Assembly: GCA_965368815.1 (NCBI GenBank)
Contig: CBDUOH010000029.1
Location: 1-24,822, forward strand
Direction of reading: 5' to 3'
Source of the DNA: UBA5794 sp965368815
Lineage (GTDB): Bacteria > Actinomycetota > Acidimicrobiia > Spongiisociales > UBA5794
Length of the DNA stretch: 24,822 bases
The position numbers and the translations under genes are program-made. Below the pieces are notes generated by a model. It was given only the letters and a program-made list of their open reading frames with translations, did not search any database and was not told where the DNA came from. Shown piece by piece: positions 13,441 through 21,290 of the stretch. Numbering within the stretch: the stretch's first letter is position 1; every line of letters starts with the position of its first letter.

Positions 13441-14761
13441 GGACGACCTCGGCAGACAGATCCGACCCGTACGCCCCGGTCACCGTTGCGGTGACCCACT
13501 CCCCCGGACTGCCACCGTCGAGGAGGATCATTCCGTCGATTTCGGGCGCCTCGCGGTACGACCGACCAACGGGCTGGCCATCTTCGACCTGATCGACCAA
13601 GACCGCAAACGTTCGTCCGACGACGCCTGCGTTTGCGGCAGAAGTGATGTCATCCTGGAGTTGCTGCACGTGACGCAGCCGCTCGGAGATCACCTTGCGC
13701 GGCAGGTGGTCAGGGAGATCCATCGCAGTCGTTCCCTCCTCCGCCGAGTACGGGAAGAACCCCGCCCAATCAAGACGCGCTTCCTGCAGGAAATCGACGA
13801 GCTGACCGAAGTCAGACTCGGTTTCGCCGGGAAAGCCGACGATGAACGACGATCGCAGCGCTGCGTCGGGCGCCTTGGATCTGATGCGTTCGATGAGATC
13901 GAGGTGCTTCTCGCCACTCCCGGGTCGGCGCATCGAACGCAACAGGGTCGGCGATGCGTGTTGCAGGCTGAGATCGAAGTAGTCGGCGATTGCGGGGTGC
14001 CCTGCCATGACATCGATCAATCCCGGCCGGATCTCCCTCGGATACAGGTAGTAGAGCCGGAGGCGCCGCAACCCTTCGACATCTGCAGCGTCGGTGACGA
14101 GCGCTTCGATGCTCCCAGCACCGTTGTCCCTTCCATACGCTGCAAGATCCTGTGCGACAAGCACGATCTCCTGGACACCACCTGCGACGAGACCTTCGAT
14201 CTCTGCGATGATTCCTGCACCGGCGCGGGAACGCTGCTTCCCCCGGATGAGCGGTATCGCACAGAACGCACACGTCTTGTTGCACCCCTCGGCAACCTTG
14301 ACGTACGCGAACGGCGTCGACGGCGTCGGCCGGTTGACGACCTCGAGGATGTCCATCTTCGCCCGTTTGACGCCACCGATTTCGATCGGCTGCCACCCGG
14401 TCATCGTGTCAAGCTCCCCGACGAGTTCGCCGTATCTCTCCAGGCCGATGACCGCATCCGCTTCGGGAAGCGCCTCGATCAACTCGGCTTCGTATCGCTG
14501 CGCCATGCACCCCATCACGACGAGCTTGGCGTTGTCCCGTTTTGCCGCCGAGAGTTCGAGGATCGTTTCGATCGACTCGCGTCGCGCGTCTTCGATGAAT
14601 CCGCAGGTGTTCACCATCACGACGTCGGCCGACTCGGGGCTCACGGCATCGATGTAGCCGGATTCGCCGAGCACCGAGGAGATCTTGTCGGAGTCCACCT
14701 GATTCTTCGAACATCCGAGGGTGGTCAGCCATACGGTGGGTGCAGTGGTCGGAGCGGTCAT
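13430..14761 (-). CDS. rimO: Ribosomal protein uS12 methylthiotransferase
   Basis: A 443-residue radical-SAM methylthiotransferase that methylthiolates an aspartate of ribosomal protein S12. The auxiliary cluster cysteines are Cys 17 (TLGCSKNQVDSD, the RimO signature), Cys 53 and Cys 85. The SAM-cluster motif is CNKTCAFC (Cys 160, 164, 167). ATSIGCNKxx-type MiaB context is absent, while GGVKRAKMDILEVVNRPTPSTPFAYVKVAEGC matches RimO by position and composition. A C-terminal TRAM domain is present. In Streptomyces rimO also lies close upstream of cinA and recA, with pgsA between; here pgsA is missing and rimO overlaps cinA. Confidence 0.95.
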   Translation of the reverse strand: MTAPTTAPTVWLTTLGCSKNQVDSDKISSVLGESGYIDAVSPESADVVMVNTCGFIEDARRESIETILELSAAKRDNAKLVVMGCMAQRYEAELIEALPEADAVIGLERYGELVGELDTMTGWQPIEIGGVKRAKMDILEVVNRPTPSTPFAYVKVAEGCNKTCAFCAIPLIRGKQRSRAGAGIIAEIEGLVAGGVQEIVLVAQDLAAYGRDNGAGSIEALVTDAADVEGLRRLRLYYLYPREIRPGLIDVMAGHPAIADYFDLSLQHASPTLLRSMRRPGSGEKHLDLIERIRSKAPDAALRSSFIVGFPGETESDFGQLVDFLQEARLDWAGFFPYSAEEGTTAMDLPDHLPRKVISERLRHVQQLQDDITSAANAGVVGRTFAVLVDQVEDGQPVGRSYREAPEIDGMILLDGGSPGEWVTATVTGAYGSDLSAEVVRDR

Positions 14762-14815
14762 CCCGACGAGTCTAAAGGTGTCGCTGACCGGGGAGCCGCC
14801 GAGCAGATGGCCCGG

Positions 14816-15697
14816 TCAACCGAACGGGACGTGCACCATCGTCCGGTCGACGAACGTGACATGCCCGTCGTACCCGACCGACTTGGCCAACTCCACGGCG
14901 CTGGCACGGTCACGTCCGCATTCCTGCGGTCTGTGGGCATCCGACGCAATGGTGATGGGCACGCCGTTGGCGTACATGCGGCTGAGCAACTCAGGATGGG
15001 GATACATCTCGCGTGCTGGCTGGTAGAGGCCGGCTGTCGACACCTCCACTGCCACACCTGACTTCCCGGCAGCGTCTGCCAGCGTGTCGTACAGTTCGAC
15101 GGGAGGGGTGTCGAGCGCAACACCCTGCTTCTTGACGACATCCGAATGCGCGAGCACATCGACGGCACCCGACGACGCAAGCTCCGTTTCGACCGCGAAG
15201 TAATCGACATACGACTGCTCGCGACCGCGACGATCGAACTCGTGCACCTGCTGTTCGAGGTCGATGCCCCATGCCCCGAGCCAATGCGTCGATCCGATCA
15301 GATAGTCGAACGGATACGGTTTCAGCAGATCCAGAACCGCCTCGATCGTATCGGGGAAGAAGTCGACCTCCAGACCGAGCAGCACCGGTAGGCCACGGCC
15401 TTTCGCATCGAGCACCGCATCGACATACGAGTCCAATGACAGCACTCGCTCCTTGGCCACGTAGTCGGCGGTCGAGTCTGCCAGATCCCGGTTGGGGTCA
15501 CGATCCCACCACGGCCCCAACACATCAGCGGACTCGACGCAGCGATACAGGTGCTCGGTGAAACCGACTTCAGTCGCACCGTTGACAGCGGCGTGTTCGA
15601 CATAGGCCTCGATATGGCCATCTGGATAGACCCCGGGGGGCGGCCCTGCATGGCTGCTCCCGCCGTGGGGATGAAGGTGCGTGTGGTGGTCGCCCAT
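14816..15697 (-). CDS. PHP-domain phosphatase, histidinol-phosphatase (HisK/HisJ) type
   Basis: A 293-residue PHP-fold metal-dependent phosphoesterase. The four PHP motifs are visible: DHHTHLH at the N-terminus (3-9), GFTEH (45-49), LGLEVDFF with GSTHWL in the middle, and VLAHSDVVKK followed by ASDAHRP near the C-terminus; these His, Glu and Asp residues form the trinuclear metal site. The family includes histidinol-phosphate phosphatase of histidine synthesis, and length and motif spacing agree, but no other his gene is nearby, so the substrate is inferred. A Gly/His/Pro-rich insert (10-22) follows motif 1. The ATG at 15697 starts immediately before the first motif. It lies between the coiled-coil gene and rimO with short gaps. 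Confidence 0.85.
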   Translation of the reverse strand: MGDHHTHLHPHGGSSHAGPPPGVYPDGHIEAYVEHAAVNGATEVGFTEHLYRCVESADVLGPWWDRDPNRDLADSTADYVAKERVLSLDSYVDAVLDAKGRGLPVLLGLEVDFFPDTIEAVLDLLKPYPFDYLIGSTHWLGAWGIDLEQQVHEFDRRGREQSYVDYFAVETELASSGAVDVLAHSDVVKKQGVALDTPPVELYDTLADAAGKSGVAVEVSTAGLYQPAREMYPHPELLSRMYANGVPITIASDAHRPQECGRDRASAVELAKSVGYDGHVTFVDRTMVHVPFG

Positions 15698-15735
15698 GCA
15701 TGCGAGCGTAGCCCCGCGACGAGATCACGAATTCT

Positions 15736-16146
15736 TCAATCCGGCTTCGGGATCTCGACACCTCGGTCCGTCAGAATTCCCTTCAGCAGGCCGATCCTGG
15801 CCTTGATCTTGGGAAGTCCCAAGGCCTCATCGATCCCGCGATTGATCTTCACTCCGCCCAGATTCCCCATCTCAGCGGTGGAAGCACCGCCTGAACCCGC
15901 CTGCATGACGAGGTCGATCCGCTGCTTCTCGATCGCCCTCATCTGGGACCTCAGCCCCGACAATTCCGACAGGAGGTCCGGAGTCGATCGTGCCTTGTCG
16001 AGATCCTGGGCGTGGCTTGCAGCCTCGGAACGCAGCACGTCCTGCTGTTTTCGGAGTTCGAATCGTTCCGCAAAGGCGTCGTCGGGCAGGTCGAGCAACT
16101 GCCGCTGGATGTCAGCCAGCTTCCGGGTCAGTTCGTCGATCTCCAT
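15736..16146 (-). CDS. Unrecognised small coiled-coil protein
   Basis: A 136-residue soluble protein I do not recognise. Residues 1-80 are strongly helical with heptad-like spacing (ELTRKLADIQRQLLDL and later LLSELSGLRSQMRAIEKQR) and probably form an antiparallel coiled coil with a turn near residues 50-56. A Gly-rich hinge (83-97) leads to a short helical C-terminus (LGLPKIKARIGLLKGIL) that is basic and ends in a Pro-rich tail. There is no signal peptide, membrane helix or cysteine. The ATG at 16146 lies 24 bp after the E2 gene and codon use matches the neighbours, so it looks real. A role cannot be assigned. Confidence 0.75.
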   Translation of the reverse strand: MEIDELTRKLADIQRQLLDLPDDAFAERFELRKQQDVLRSEAASHAQDLDKARSTPDLLSELSGLRSQMRAIEKQRIDLVMQAGSGGASTAEMGNLGGVKINRGIDEALGLPKIKARIGLLKGILTDRGVEIPKPD

Positions 16147-16170
16147 GACCCAAGCCTACGCGGGGATTCG

Positions 16171-17292
16171 CTATGCCAACGCCTTGATCAGGGCACCCAT
16201 GAAGGCCCGGCCGGTGCCGCCGTCAACGACGCGATGATCGTACGAGAGCGACAGCGGGAATTCGGAGGCGATGACGATCTCGCCGTCCCGCACCACGGGC
16301 TTTGGCTCAGCGCGACCCACGGACAGTATCGCCGTGGTCCCGTACGGTATGAGCGGTGTCCCGTAGCGACCACCCACCGCACCGATGTTGGAGATCGTGA
16401 ACGTCTGACCGGTGAGCTGGTCGCGGGTGAGTGTCCGTTTCTTGGCACCCTCGGCGAGCGACGTGATCTCGTCGCCCAGCTCGGCAACCGACTTCGTGTC
16501 GGCATCACGGACGACGGCGACCATCAATCCATCCGGGGTGTCGACCGCAAATCCCACATCCCACCGATCATGCTCGATCACGGCGTCCCCGGCGAAACTC
16601 GCGTTGAAACTCCGGAACTCCTTGAGGAGGGGGACCACACGGGAGACGAGCAGCGCCTCAAGCGGCGGTTTCCCTGCCTCCGCCCTCGCCGCGAGCAGAC
16701 CTTCGGCATCGACTTCGCCGTAGGTGGTGACGTGCGGTATCTCGTTCCAGGACTTCGTCAAGTTGGCGATGATCGCCTTGCGGGTCGCGCTCAGAGGAAC
16801 CCTCGTATGCGGCCCGGCGGTGCTTTGTGCCGCTGCCCGCACGTCAGCCTCGGTGATGCGACCACCGGGCCCCGATCCCGATACGGAGTCCAGGTCGACA
16901 CCAAGGTCGGTCGCAAGCCTGCGGACCATCGGGAGGGCCTGGACGCCGGAAGCCACCGACGGCACCTCAGACGTATCGAGCGTGCCGACGATGGGGGCGG
17001 CATCGTCGGATGCCGGAGGCGCCGCAGGCTCGGATCCGCCGGTCCACTCCTCACCCTCCTCACCGATGACTGCAAGCAGCTTTTCAACCTCGAGGACTTC
17101 ATCGACCTCGGCGCCGTGGTGCAGGACGATCCCTGCGATCGGTGACGGCACCTCGACGACCGCTTTGTCCGTCTCGATCTCCACCAGTGGCGCATCGACC
17201 TCGACGCGGTCCCCGACATCGACGAACCAGTGCACGATGGTTGCTTCTGCGAGCCCCTCACCGATGTCAGGGAGGTGGAATTCCGTTGCCAT
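16171..17292 (-). CDS. bkdC: Branched-chain 2-oxoacid dehydrogenase E2 (dihydrolipoyl acyltransferase)
   Basis: A 373-residue E2 core subunit. It has one lipoyl domain (1-78) with lipoyl-Lys 43 in EIETDKAVVEV, a Pro/Ala/Asp-rich linker (about 84-118), a peripheral-subunit-binding domain (about 119-153, LPMVRRLATDLGVDLDSVSGSG plus GGRITEADV), and a catalytic acyltransferase domain (about 163-373) with DHRVVDGG (His 353, Asp 357). The single lipoyl domain makes it short for a pyruvate E2 and usual for a branched-chain E2. The ATG at 17292 directly abuts the E1beta stop. No E3 (lpd) gene is in the window, so E3 must be supplied from elsewhere. Confidence 0.92.
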   Translation of the reverse strand: MATEFHLPDIGEGLAEATIVHWFVDVGDRVEVDAPLVEIETDKAVVEVPSPIAGIVLHHGAEVDEVLEVEKLLAVIGEEGEEWTGGSEPAAPPASDDAAPIVGTLDTSEVPSVASGVQALPMVRRLATDLGVDLDSVSGSGPGGRITEADVRAAAQSTAGPHTRVPLSATRKAIIANLTKSWNEIPHVTTYGEVDAEGLLAARAEAGKPPLEALLVSRVVPLLKEFRSFNASFAGDAVIEHDRWDVGFAVDTPDGLMVAVVRDADTKSVAELGDEITSLAEGAKKRTLTRDQLTGQTFTISNIGAVGGRYGTPLIPYGTTAILSVGRAEPKPVVRDGEIVIASEFPLSLSYDHRVVDGGTGRAFMGALIKALA

Positions 17293-18267
17293 CTATGCCT
17301 CCATTGCTCGCATGGCAGCGTTGACGATCCGGTCGACGCTCGGCGTGTAGTGTTTCTCCGCTCGCCGCAACGGGACAACGATGTCCCATCCCGTGACCCG
17401 TTCGACTGGTGCTTTCAACGAGTACAGCGACCGCTCCTGGATCGTGGCGGCTATCTCGGCACCGAACCCAGCGGTACGCGGAGCCTCGTGGATCACGACA
17501 GCGCGACCAGTGCTCTCGACCGATGCGACGATCGTTTCGACATCGAGGGGAACGATGGTCCGGAGATCGATGACCTCGGCGTCAACTCCGTTGCTTGCCA
17601 GGACCTCGGCAGCCTGCCGCGTTTCCTTCATCATGGCCCCGTACGCAACGAGCGTGACATCGGAGCCAGCGCGTTCGATTGCCGCGACTCCGATCGGAGT
17701 CCGGTAGGGCTCGTCGCTGACCTCTTCCTTCATCGCGCGGTACGCGCGGATCGGCTCGAGGAAGATGACAGGATCCGGATCTGCGATCGCTGCGGCCAGT
17801 AGTCCCTTGGCGTCGACGGGTCGCGATGGCACGACCACCTTCAAGCCCGGTGTGTGTGCGTAGATGGCCTCGAAGGATTCGGAGTGGTGCTCTGCTGCGC
17901 CGATGCCGCCTCCGTACGGGATCCGGATCACGAGTGGCGCGGTGAATCGGTGTCGCGATCGGTTCCTGATGCGGGAAATATGGTTGACGATCTGATCGTA
18001 TGCCGGATACGAGAACCCCATGAACTGCATCTCGGCAACCGGACGAAGCCCCGCCACCGCCATCCCGAACGCTGCCCCCGCGATCCCTGATTCGGCGACC
18101 GGTGTGTCGATGACGCGGTCGGATCCGAACTCGCTCTGGAGTCCGTCGGTGACACGGAACACGCCTCCCGTCCGACCGATGTCCTCACCCAGGAGGACGA
18201 CATCCTCTGCGGCAAGCGCCTCGCGCAGCGCGGCATTGAGTGCCTGGGCCATCGTGCGTTCGGCCAT
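17293..18267 (-). CDS. bkdB: Branched-chain 2-oxoacid dehydrogenase E1 beta subunit
   Basis: A 324-residue transketolase-like E1beta with EDIGRTGGVFRVTDGL, DTPVAESGIAGAAFGMAVAG (the Glu that activates the thiamin cofactor), and MGFSYPAYDQIVNH. The C-terminal half carries the transketolase C domain with VIDLRTIVPLD. With E1alpha it decarboxylates branched-chain 2-oxoacids and acylates the E2 lipoyl arm. Its ATG overlaps the E1alpha stop (ATGA at 18264-18269 region) and its stop touches the E2 start, so subunits are translationally coupled. A pyruvate dehydrogenase is the alternative; E1alpha motifs argue against that. Confidence 0.93.
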   Translation of the reverse strand: MAERTMAQALNAALREALAAEDVVLLGEDIGRTGGVFRVTDGLQSEFGSDRVIDTPVAESGIAGAAFGMAVAGLRPVAEMQFMGFSYPAYDQIVNHISRIRNRSRHRFTAPLVIRIPYGGGIGAAEHHSESFEAIYAHTPGLKVVVPSRPVDAKGLLAAAIADPDPVIFLEPIRAYRAMKEEVSDEPYRTPIGVAAIERAGSDVTLVAYGAMMKETRQAAEVLASNGVDAEVIDLRTIVPLDVETIVASVESTGRAVVIHEAPRTAGFGAEIAATIQERSLYSLKAPVERVTGWDIVVPLRRAEKHYTPSVDRIVNAAMRAMEA

Positions 18268-19304
18268 CAGCCATCCCTCCGCAGCATCGCGCGCTGGTCG
18301 TGCAAGGTCTGGGTCGGTTCGGCGAACATGGCACCGAACACCTCATCTCCGGTGAATGGTTCAAGCGCCTCCGCTTCGGCGACGGCGTCCTCCACCTGCT
18401 GGCTTGCTGCGTCTGCGACCTCCTGCTCCCAATCGGGGTCCCATTGCCCATTCGCCTCGAGATAGGTGCGGACCCGGCTGATCGGGTCGCGTTCGCGCCA
18501 TTGGGCAGTCAGGTCTTCGGTGCGGTACCGGCCGGGGTCATCGGCCGTCGTGTGAGGGCCGACCCGGTACGTCATCGCCTCGATGAGCGTCGGTCCACCC
18601 CCGGAGCGGGCAAGCTCGACAGCCTCGGTCGTGGCGGCGACGACAGCGAGGAGGTCGTTGCCGTCGACCCGCACACCGGGCATCCCGTAGCCGATGGCTT
18701 TGTCGGCGATTGATTCAGCTCCGGTCTGCTGCTCGAACGGCAGCGAGATCGCCCATCCGTTGTTCTGGCAGAAGAAGATGGTGGGGGTCTCGAACACGCC
18801 GGCGAAGTTCATTGCTTCGTGGAAGTCTCCCTCGGAGGTCGCTCCATCACCGAACATGGTCAGGGACACGCCCGTGTTGCCCTTGATGCGGTCCGCCCAT
18901 GCGGTCCCCACGGCGTGGATCATGTGGCCGCCCACGGTGATCGATGGCGGGAGGACGTTGACACCATCGGGAATCTGTCCGCCGCGCTCATCCCCCGTCC
19001 GACCGAGAATCAGGTTCACCATCGGATATCCGGCGAACCACATCGCTGCAGCATCGCGATAGGTCGCAACGAGCCAATCGGATTCGGCAAGCGGAGCGAC
19101 GGCACCGATCTGACAAGCCTCTTGCCCTTCGAACGGCGCATATGTCGCCAGCCGGCCCTGCTTCTGCATGGCGGTGCATTTCCTGTCGTACACCCGACCC
19201 ACGACCATTGCTTCGTATAGGTCGCGCGTCGCAGCGAGATCGACAGGGGGTTCCGCCACCAGCGTCCCGTCGGAGTCGAGGATTTGGAGAAGCGTGTGCG
19301 GCAT
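18267..19304 (-). CDS. bkdA: Branched-chain 2-oxoacid dehydrogenase E1 alpha subunit
   Basis: A 345-residue thiamin-diphosphate E1alpha. The ThDP motif runs from GDGATSEGD (152-160) to NN (181-182). The segment TYRVGPHTTADDPGRYR (245-261) is the branched-chain type (H-T/S-T-x-DD-x-x-x-YR) rather than the pyruvate type (YRYGGHSMSDP), which is the main reason for calling it Bkd. I set the start at the ATG at 19304 because the 28 codons upstream overlap the end of pabBC and are unlike the family. The gene follows pabBC by 10 bp on the same strand. The products would supply branched acyl-CoA primers for fatty acids or feed Val/Leu/Ile breakdown. Confidence 0.92.
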   Translation of the reverse strand: MPHTLLQILDSDGTLVAEPPVDLAATRDLYEAMVVGRVYDRKCTAMQKQGRLATYAPFEGQEACQIGAVAPLAESDWLVATYRDAAAMWFAGYPMVNLILGRTGDERGGQIPDGVNVLPPSITVGGHMIHAVGTAWADRIKGNTGVSLTMFGDGATSEGDFHEAMNFAGVFETPTIFFCQNNGWAISLPFEQQTGAESIADKAIGYGMPGVRVDGNDLLAVVAATTEAVELARSGGGPTLIEAMTYRVGPHTTADDPGRYRTEDLTAQWRERDPISRVRTYLEANGQWDPDWEQEVADAASQQVEDAVAEAEALEPFTGDEVFGAMFAEPTQTLHDQRAMLRRDG

Positions 19305-19314
19305 CGGCAGAAGG

Positions 19315-21102
19315 CTAGGACACGCCGTGTTGGATTGCCGCGGTCCTCCAGCCGCGAACGGAATTGAAGACCGCAACCGCCTCGGCACGCAGCAGATCGT
19401 CGATCGACACCGATCGCTCCTTGATCCTGCCCGAGCGGATCAGGTGCTCCCGCATGACGCCAGCCAGCAACCCGTCCTCCCTGGGCGGAGTCACCCACAC
19501 GTCGTTGAGGCGGACAGCGACGTTGGCAACGGTCGTTTCCGTGATCTGGCCCAGATCGTTGACCAACACGACATCATCAGCCTCGGGGTGCCGCGCTGCT
19601 CTCATCGAATAGGCGACCCGGTTCGTCGTCTTGTGGAACATCGCGGGGTCCGTACGGTCGATCGGGGTCGGGTCGATCACGAGGCCGACGACATCGGCTT
19701 CGGGGCCCGGACCGTCCGCGAATCGGCCTTCGATGTCGTCGACCGTCACCTGCGTCCCGTCCGCGGATACGACGACGCGGACGCGGCCGGGGCTGGTCCG
19801 GTCGACCACCGCTCGATCGAGTTCCGAGCGCACCTCGGCGCGATCGACCGGGATCCCGTGGAAGTCCGCAGACGACGCCAGCCGATCGAGGTGGGCGTCG
19901 AGGAACAACCAAGGATCCTCCAGAGCCGGGTCCCATCGGATCGTTTCGATGAGTCCGAAGGGCTCGGGCCTCCGCGCAAGGACGAGCGCCTTGGTCACGG
20001 TTTCGTCGTACTCGGCGTCGGGCTCCGAGTACCAGGTGAGGCCGCCACCGACACCGAACGTGGCAAGCCCCTCGGATTCATCGACGACCGCCGTCCGAAT
20101 CGCCACGCTGAACGATGCTCCATCGATGCCGTCACCTGGTGGAATGAACCCGATGGCTCCGCAATACACGCCCCGGGGCGCGTCCTCAAGGTCGGCAATG
20201 ATGCGCATCGAGCTGCCTTTGGGTGCCCCGGTCACCGAACCACACGGGAAGAGTGCCCCGAACACGTCGGCGAGCGAGGTGGACGGCCGCAAGGTGGCCG
20301 AGATGGTCGAGGTCATCTGCCAGACGGTCCGATAGCCCTCGACGGCGAACAGCTCGTCGACGTTCACCGTACCGAAGCTCGCAACACGTCCGAGATCATT
20401 CCGGACGAGGTCGACGATCATCAGGTTCTCAGCCCGATCCTTCTCGGACTCGATGAGGGCGGTGCGTGCAAGGTCGTCCTCCTCGGGCCAGCGACCGCGT
20501 CGTGCCGTTCCCTTCATGGGAGAGGTCACGATACGCCCGTCGGAGATCGTGAAGAAGCGCTCGGGCGACGACGAGACCAGGTGACGGTCCCCGTGCCGGA
20601 TCAGGCTTCCGTATGCCGGTCGCTGGGCAGCAATCAGGTCGCGGTAAAAGGATTCGGCCGATCCCGAGAACGCTGCCGTGAGGGGGAACGTCAGGTTGAC
20701 CTGGTAGGTGTCGCCCTGCTCGATGTGGTCGCGGACCGCCTGAAATGCTTCCCGGTACTCGTCGATGGCAAGCGACGGGGTCCAGCCCGACACCGAATAC
20801 GGAGCACCGGACAGCACGCTCACGTCCGGGGGCCCGTCGTCTTCGGTCGCCACGGAGCCGAAGACTCCGAACCACGCGAGCGGCTCTCCCTCGATCGAGT
20901 GGGCTGCCAGCGAATCGTCGAAAGCCGGAGCCGCCTCGTAGGCGATGTACCCGCCCACCCACATGCCGTCCCGACTTGCCTGCGAGGCACGGTTGATGGT
21001 CGGAATGACTTCTTCGATTGAATACGCAATCAGCTCATCCACTGGGTCGACAAGCACGAACGATCGCCCAGCTATGGCGTCATCGAATCTGGCACCAAAC
21101 AT
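19315..21102 (-). CDS. pabB: Fused aminodeoxychorismate synthase component I / aminodeoxychorismate lyase
   Basis: A 595-residue PabB-PabC fusion for p-aminobenzoate (folate) synthesis. Residues 1-375 are the chorismate-binding PabB part: TSPMKGTARRG contains Lys 197, the PabB-specific catalytic lysine in the PIKGT-type motif (anthranilate synthases have Ala there), followed by IVDLVRNDLGRV, GSVTGAPK and GAIGF. Residues 380-595 are a PLP fold-type IV lyase with PLP-Lys 491 in MFHKTTNRVAY and ITETTVANV. One polypeptide therefore takes chorismate and ammonia to PABA. The glutamine amidotransferase PabA is not in the window. The ATG at 21102 lacks a clear Shine-Dalgarno; an in-frame Met 25 codons upstream looks less likely. 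It is first in the run leading to the bkd genes. Confidence 0.94.
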   Translation of the reverse strand: MFGARFDDAIAGRSFVLVDPVDELIAYSIEEVIPTINRASQASRDGMWVGGYIAYEAAPAFDDSLAAHSIEGEPLAWFGVFGSVATEDDGPPDVSVLSGAPYSVSGWTPSLAIDEYREAFQAVRDHIEQGDTYQVNLTFPLTAAFSGSAESFYRDLIAAQRPAYGSLIRHGDRHLVSSSPERFFTISDGRIVTSPMKGTARRGRWPEEDDLARTALIESEKDRAENLMIVDLVRNDLGRVASFGTVNVDELFAVEGYRTVWQMTSTISATLRPSTSLADVFGALFPCGSVTGAPKGSSMRIIADLEDAPRGVYCGAIGFIPPGDGIDGASFSVAIRTAVVDESEGLATFGVGGGLTWYSEPDAEYDETVTKALVLARRPEPFGLIETIRWDPALEDPWLFLDAHLDRLASSADFHGIPVDRAEVRSELDRAVVDRTSPGRVRVVVSADGTQVTVDDIEGRFADGPGPEADVVGLVIDPTPIDRTDPAMFHKTTNRVAYSMRAARHPEADDVVLVNDLGQITETTVANVAVRLNDVWVTPPREDGLLAGVMREHLIRSGRIKERSVSIDDLLRAEAVAVFNSVRGWRTAAIQHGVS

Positions 21103-21214
21103 TGGACTCAGGCTACGCGACCTGTTGGCGGTAGGAGCATCTGATTGCCCGGGTCCATCTCGGGCAGACGTCCGCAAGGCTCCGAGGCGTGAGGCTCCAC
21201 CAATCCAACCCGAC

Positions 21215-21232
21215 GTGATGCGATGACATCAC
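21215..21232. promoter_or_regulatory. Inverted repeat overlapping the acyl-CoA synthetase promoter
   Basis: GTGATG and CATCAC, 6-bp perfect arms with a 6-bp spacer, overlapping the candidate -35. It is shaped like an operator for a dimeric regulator, but no regulator gene is adjacent. Confidence 0.35.
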
Positions 21233-21251
21233 CGCAGTCTTGGCGTATCGT
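21223..21251 (+). promoter_or_regulatory. Candidate promoter of the acyl-CoA synthetase operon
   Basis: ATGACA (21223-21228, one mismatch to TTGACA) and TATCGT (21246-21251, two mismatches to TATAAT) at an ideal 17-bp spacing, 39 bp before the start codon. Confidence 0.4.
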
Positions 21252-21290
21252 GGCGGTCACGATTTCGGACCATCTGGGAGTGCCTGAACA

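Noticed and set aside
13367..15061. A 564-codon plus-strand open frame antisense to rimO and cinA
   Set aside because: Composition is Arg/Asp/His-rich and without motifs; rimO on the other strand has all its cysteine motifs. Long shadows are expected at this base composition.
19168..21021. A 617-codon plus-strand open frame antisense to pabBC
   Set aside because: No recognisable domain, while the minus strand encodes a complete PabB-PabC fusion.
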